The notes under the pieces were generated by a model, which did not search any database, was not told the origin of the DNA, and saw only the letters and a list, made by a program, of their open reading frames with translations. DNA of 47,590 nt, from assembly GCA_017470505.1 (NCBI GenBank), contig JAFUYO010000007.1:1-47590 (forward strand), written 5' to 3'. Source of the DNA: Butyrivibrio sp. (GTDB taxonomy: Bacteria > Bacillota > Clostridia > Lachnospirales > Lachnospiraceae). Below are positions 44,801 to 47,590 of the stretch, in pieces. Numbering within the stretch: position 1 is the first letter of the stretch; each line of letters starts with the position of its first letter. The position numbers and the translations under genes are program-made.

Positions 44801-47590
44801 GCCTGCAGAAAGGTCATTGATAGTGTAGGTACCATTCTCATCGCTGCTAGTAGTCTTTCTTCCAGTTTGTTCTCCGACAGGTGTAGCTGTAACTGTTGCA
44901 CCTGCAACCGGGTTTTTGTCTTTATACTTAACCGTAACACTTATAGAAGCAGTCTGATCGCTCGAACTAATCATAAGGTGCTTTGCAAATGACGGAAGTC
45001 CTGACCCAACAGCCTTCTTTCTGACCTGATAATCTCCGCACTTCATGCCTGTCATGTCTGAAGTACAGGTTATCCAGTCAGTCCAGGAATTATTGTTACT
45101 CCCTGTCACACGATAGCGGTACTCCATGGTATTGTCAGTACCTTTCAGCTTGCCGCCAGCTCCCTTTAAAGTCTCGTCTTCCTTAGTAACCGATATCACA
45201 TCGTTTGGCACGGACACAGGAATATATGTCCATTCGCTGGGCTGTCCATCTCCTATATTTTTGTACCGAACATAAAATCCATCTGGCGCGCCTTCAGGCG
45301 GGAGGCTAGTGTTTCCATCTAATGTTGTTCCTGTAGTAGCATTACTGCTCGTTGCATACTCAAAAGTACTAGCGTCTCCAATGTATTTCGACTTAGTTTC
45401 AGGCGGATTTGTATTTGTTGAGTAATCAACATACTTATTCAGGAATTCAATAGCATCAGGTTTGCTGATCTTTGTAGTAAATGTTTCAGCCGGCTGAGGG
45501 AACGCCTTGGATGCAGGACCTGTCGGATTCCCATTGCCATCCGTATCGGGAGCAAATCGAATCTCATATTCGTATTCAACTCCCATCTCAAGTCCGATTG
45601 CCTTATTGCTTGACCCCCAGCTTGTCCATTCATCTGTACCCTTTTTCTTATAGCGGTACTGGAGTTTCTTAGTATTGTCATTAGATGTCGGAAGTATCAC
45701 ATTTCGATAACTGATATTCTTATCTGGTATTGGATAATCTTTCAGTTCACCCTCAGTCGGGGCAGTACCCTTAGTACCCAGCGTAATCCTCTTTTCCTTA
45801 CTCGGGAAAATCTGCTTCTCCTGATCTCCCGGGATTATAAACCTAAGAGTCTTTTCAGCATCTCCGCTCCAACTGATAGGTTCTTTTGTCAATTCTTTTG
45901 AATTGCCATCAGTCCATTTCTTTGATTCTGATGGGTCAGCACCATCTGTTGTATACCAGGTGCCCATATTTACACCCTTGATTATTTCATTGTTGTAGTC
46001 TACCGTAATCCCGTCGGTACCCTGCCTTTTTGAAAGCGGAATATAAACCCATTTTGAAGCAGAATTATCCACATTCATTCGGGCATAGAGCTTAGTTCCA
46101 TCCGACTTATCTACAACATTTGACAACAGATCATAATTGGCCACATCACTTACATTTGACGGTGTAGCAGCTTCTTCACCTACTGCATCCACAGGTGCCG
46201 TTGTGCCAACATAAAACTCATACTTGTCAATTCCAGAGCCTTCTCCGCTTTTAAACGTTCCTCTTACATAATCTATAAGATTCGCCAACACCACCGTCAC
46301 ATTCGGAGCGCCGGGCGCAATGCTTACCGTAGCGCAATCAGCTTCGGTATCAGAATGATAATCATCGCCCTTCACCTTATACCAGACATAGTAGGTTCCG
46401 GCTTCGGTGGCTGTAGGGATGGATGTGGTATATTGTTCAGTTGCTTCGGTTGCGGTGCCGAGAGCGTACTGCATTTCGCCGCCGGTCGGTGTCCCGGTAA
46501 CGGTTACAAGCGGCTTCTCCGTTCCGTCGTAGGTGCGGTTGTTGGCGGTGACGGTGGCTGGGACAGCGTTTGCCTTGTTGATGGTCACGGTTACTTCTTT
46601 GGTAGCCTGTGCATAGGTAGCAGTCTCGGAGGCGGTTACGGTAATGACCGCACTGCCTGCTTTGACGATGGTCAGCGCGCCCGTGGTTTCATTCACGGTC
46701 ACAGCGTCGCCGCTCTTGACCGCGTAGCTCAGTGTTCCATCGCCTGAGGTGCTGGCCTCGATGCTCTTGCCAGTGTCGCCGTAGTTCGCGGTTACATTTT
46801 CAGCGGTGATAGTCTGGGGCTGCTTTGCGCTGACCGTCACTTTCGCGCTGCCGGTATAGGTGGTGTAGTTGTCTGATGTCACCTGATAGTAGACGGTCTT
46901 TTCTCCAACTTCAGTCTGGGTCGGACTGGCGTCAAGGGTGTAGCTGCCCGCCTCTGTGCCGTACTTCACGGTTGCACCGGAAGCAGGGTCGGTGACGGTC
47001 ACTGTGATGCCGTGAGGCTGTCCGTCAACAGTCGCATTGACGTCCTCTGCGCTGACGGTCATGGCCTTTGTGCTGATCGTCACATTCACGTCCTTGGTGG
47101 CCTGTGCGTAGGTATCGGTCTCCGCCGCTGTGACAGTGATGACCGCGCTGCCCGCTTTGTTGATGGTGAGGTTGCCGGAGGCATCCACAGTCACGGTATC
47201 GCCACTCCTGACTGCGTAGCTCAGCCCGCCGTCGCCGGTGGTGCTGGCATTGATCTTTACGCCCGTATCTCCGTAAGTCGCAGTTACGTCAGACGCTGTG
47301 ATTGTCTGTGCCTGCTTGGCAGGAGCGATGGTGAACGTTATCGTCATACTACCACCATCACACGTCATACCTCCACCTCCGATAGTTCCACTATACGATA
47401 CGCTGGCGGCATCACCTGTCCATGTTTGACTTTGCCAACCGTTTTTTTTCCAGCCTGTACCAGAAAAATCAGTAATCCAATCGGCATTTAGTTCAATTTT
47501 AGTAAAGTTTCCAAGCGTGGTCGTGAATGTGCCGCCTCCTTTAATCATAGGCATATTCCAGTCTTGTATATTACCGGCTGTCAAAGTAAC
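41897..47590 (-). CDS. Giant modular surface protein, 5' end outside window
   Basis: At least 1,897 residues are visible; the frame runs off the window edge, so the signal peptide is not seen. Order from the visible N-terminus: a beta-rich start, then repeated MBG/YDG-like Ig modules (ITASDVTATYGDTG, ITAENVTANYGDTG, ANNRTYDGTEK). Next is a long less conserved region, a carboxypeptidase-regulatory-like fold (NPVAGATVTATPVGEQTG), and a possible ZU5-like part. A Pro-Thr linker (near 44056-44107) leads to an InlB B-repeat (FDLNGREGN...FVGWYTDKECTKVFDF). At least five Ig-like repeats with GKGNFTGK or GNYKGHPD signatures close the protein. The C-terminus (SLFERIFGMISG) has no LPXTG. Probable adhesin or S-layer-associated protein. 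Confidence 0.85.
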   Translation of the reverse strand, partial: VTLTAGNIQDWNMPMIKGGGTFTTTLGNFTKIELNADWITDFSGTGWKKNGWQSQTWTGDAASVSYSGTIGGGGMTCDGGSMTITFTIAPAKQAQTITASDVTATYGDTGVKINASTTGDGGLSYAVRSGDTVTVDASGNLTINKAGSAVITVTAAETDTYAQATKDVNVTISTKAMTVSAEDVNATVDGQPHGITVTVTDPASGATVKYGTEAGSYTLDASPTQTEVGEKTVYYQVTSDNYTTYTGSAKVTVSAKQPQTITAENVTANYGDTGKSIEASTSGDGTLSYAVKSGDAVTVNETTGALTIVKAGSAVITVTASETATYAQATKEVTVTINKANAVPATVTANNRTYDGTEKPLVTVTGTPTGGEMQYALGTATEATEQYTTSIPTATEAGTYYVWYKVKGDDYHSDTEADCATVSIAPGAPNVTVVLANLIDYVRGTFKSGEGSGIDKYEFYVGTTAPVDAVGEEAATPSNVSDVANYDLLSNVVDKSDGTKLYARMNVDNSASKWVYIPLSKRQGTDGITVDYNNEIIKGVNMGTWYTTDGADPSESKKWTDGNSKELTKEPISWSGDAEKTLRFIIPGDQEKQIFPSKEKRITLGTKGTAPTEGELKDYPIPDKNISYRNVILPTSNDNTKKLQYRYKKKGTDEWTSWGSSNKAIGLEMGVEYEYEIRFAPDTDGNGNPTGPASKAFPQPAETFTTKISKPDAIEFLNKYVDYSTNTNPPETKSKYIGDASTFEYATSSNATTGTTLDGNTSLPPEGAPDGFYVRYKNIGDGQPSEWTYIPVSVPNDVISVTKEDETLKGAGGKLKGTDNTMEYRYRVTGSNNNSWTDWITCTSDMTGMKCGDYQVRKKAVGSGLPSFAKHLMISSSDQTASISVTVKYKDKNPVAGATVTATPVGEQTGRKTTSSDENGTYTINDLSAGTYQIVATKDGHEVTALVDVTSLSHEVSLTMPTEKENSSKLVDDTGNNIAVGGIDEQVQKLDNTEPTKEYLVTFKAEEVNESSTDAVTKQEISGINTKIDAEATYKDSAGDKVNVQKEFLDFSIEKTLRSNEDGSPTGVGETTAIHETSRVMEIILPYPEIDSRFGIIVWRYHDGALKFTRLSGRPGSSSMQDATYFIDRLEKRLYIYGDRFSTYAITFTENSEIADPEPNGGDTPTPTPTPTPTPTGYTPVITQPEHGTITTKPGSPASGTTVTITVTPEEGCEVDKVTVTDFYGNPITVTKNENGTYTFVQPSSGRVSISATLIPVNAITVTFDLNGREGNAPDTQVIGADGKATRPTDPVTTEEGFTFVGWYTDKECTKVFDFDSAVTESITLFALWKSGDEEDQEFGIYFAELFDDPYDGVHYNNVSDDEGLYEIAYTGAAIRPLVSVTSKADGILREGIDYTISYSNNTNVSTKKPAVITVKGKGNFTGKQTLEFYILPADLKVAKEKGLLVMPDEIKLVSGKKADPKLVYRGYVLTSKDRTLSNTAAIREDTTITITGKGNFTGELKDIPVKVVQSAEAKTATIKVALKAGSHVYNGNEHKLTITTQEAAGELTVTAGSSKTPLEEGKDFTVLYSNNVNAGKAVVTVVGIGDKTGTVVKTFKITPEKSVNITTALAYPDAAIYHSAKGAMPEIVVTEVTETEDGKEATVTLSKDKDYKVTYSSNKKVGEASYTVKLLGNYKGHPDVKGTFKIVEAPIDSAVVRAMQMQYKKPGKYLSKPYVTLDNVQLKSSDYTFKYYEGEISDDTADGVKELTSRDKLTLSDDETSKTITIVATGKGNYTGKAYGYYEVVKPADEKINLTKARIVAKDKNSKNKDVSVGKQEYTGYAITPAIRVQIKVGKVWQDVDESYYSVNYINNRNKGTATIIVNGNGDNATGSRKATFRITTMRMSLFERIFGMISG
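44056..44107 (-). repeat. Pro-Thr linker microsatellite in giant protein
   Basis: A six-base direct repeat (GGTGTC/GGTGTA on the plus strand) encodes alternating Pro-Thr. It separates the CarboxypepD-like/ZU5-like half from the InlB B-repeat half. Such simple repeats slip readily, so linker length may vary between strains. Confidence 0.8.
46590..47290 (-). repeat. Duplicated Ig-module DNA in giant protein
   Basis: Two segments of about 205 bp (46590-46800 and 47085-47290) encode nearly the same module: YGDTG, SYAV(K/R)SGD, VTV, KAGSAVITVTA and TYAQATK(E/D)V. They are separated by an unrelated YDG-like module. The DNA is more GC-rich than 44500-46150. Confidence 0.75.

Overview
The window reads as chromosomal DNA of a flagellated Firmicute of class Clostridia, most likely a Lachnospiraceae (Butyrivibrio/Roseburia-like). 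The reasons are the Gram-positive gene orders (mbl-flgF-flgG; comFC-yvyF; cdaA-cdaR), strong AGGAGG-type ribosome sites, and a secreted metallopeptidase and giant Ig-like surface protein without outer-membrane features. No rRNA, tRNA, CRISPR array, transposase or prophage gene was seen. Almost all genes are on the minus strand; only pseA and a DUF6044 membrane protein are on the plus strand.

Layout in minus-strand reading order within blocks. (1) 12343 to 534: a long tightly packed array recD2, comFC, yvyF, two unknown membrane proteins, cdaA, cdaR, an HPr-like protein, a DUF3048 lipoprotein, rmlD, a DUF212 (PAP2-like) membrane protein and a polytopic LIC_10190-type membrane protein, closed by a terminator at 425-462. 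(2) 16809 to 13011: mbl, flgF/flhO, flgG/flhP and a rod-binding flgJ-like gene, with a near-consensus sigma-28 promoter before mbl and another before flgG. (3) 25335 to 17145: a pseudaminic-acid (Pse) locus with a GT52-like transferase, pseH, pseI, pseG and pseF, interrupted by a WYL regulator and two unrecognised genes; pseA diverges on the plus strand. pseB and pseC are absent. (4) 31255 to 28424: a secreted HExxH metallopeptidase behind a sigma-28-type promoter, preceded by a membrane GGDEF protein, an EpsG-like polymerase and a Wzz-like protein. (5) 40379 to 35426: uvrB-uvrA, preceded by a 3'-truncated AAA-ATPase gene. (6) 41897 to the window edge: an incomplete surface protein of at least 1,897 residues.

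The intergenic spaces carry much of the interest. One short palindromic repeat family (ends AGGAACTGTAGC / GCTACAGTTCCT) occurs five times, and a second family (about 235 bp, nested TTTGACCC inverted repeats) occurs twice. Copies abut gene ends so closely that they supply the stop codon, and sometimes the last residues, of pseF, pseG, pseH and uvrA. Two genes (recD2 and the GT52-like gene) have a TATAAT exactly 7 nt before their ATG and no ribosome site, so they look leaderless.

Functionally the window links envelope construction (MreB/Mbl, c-di-AMP synthesis, rhamnose and Pse precursors, polysaccharide polymerase and chain-length proteins) with motility (flagellar rod genes, c-di-GMP synthesis, a sigma-28-type secreted protease). 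The best candidates for undescribed biology are the T-S gene pair at 17867-19415, fused transcriptionally to pseF and next to a WYL regulator, and the flagellar-regulon protease.
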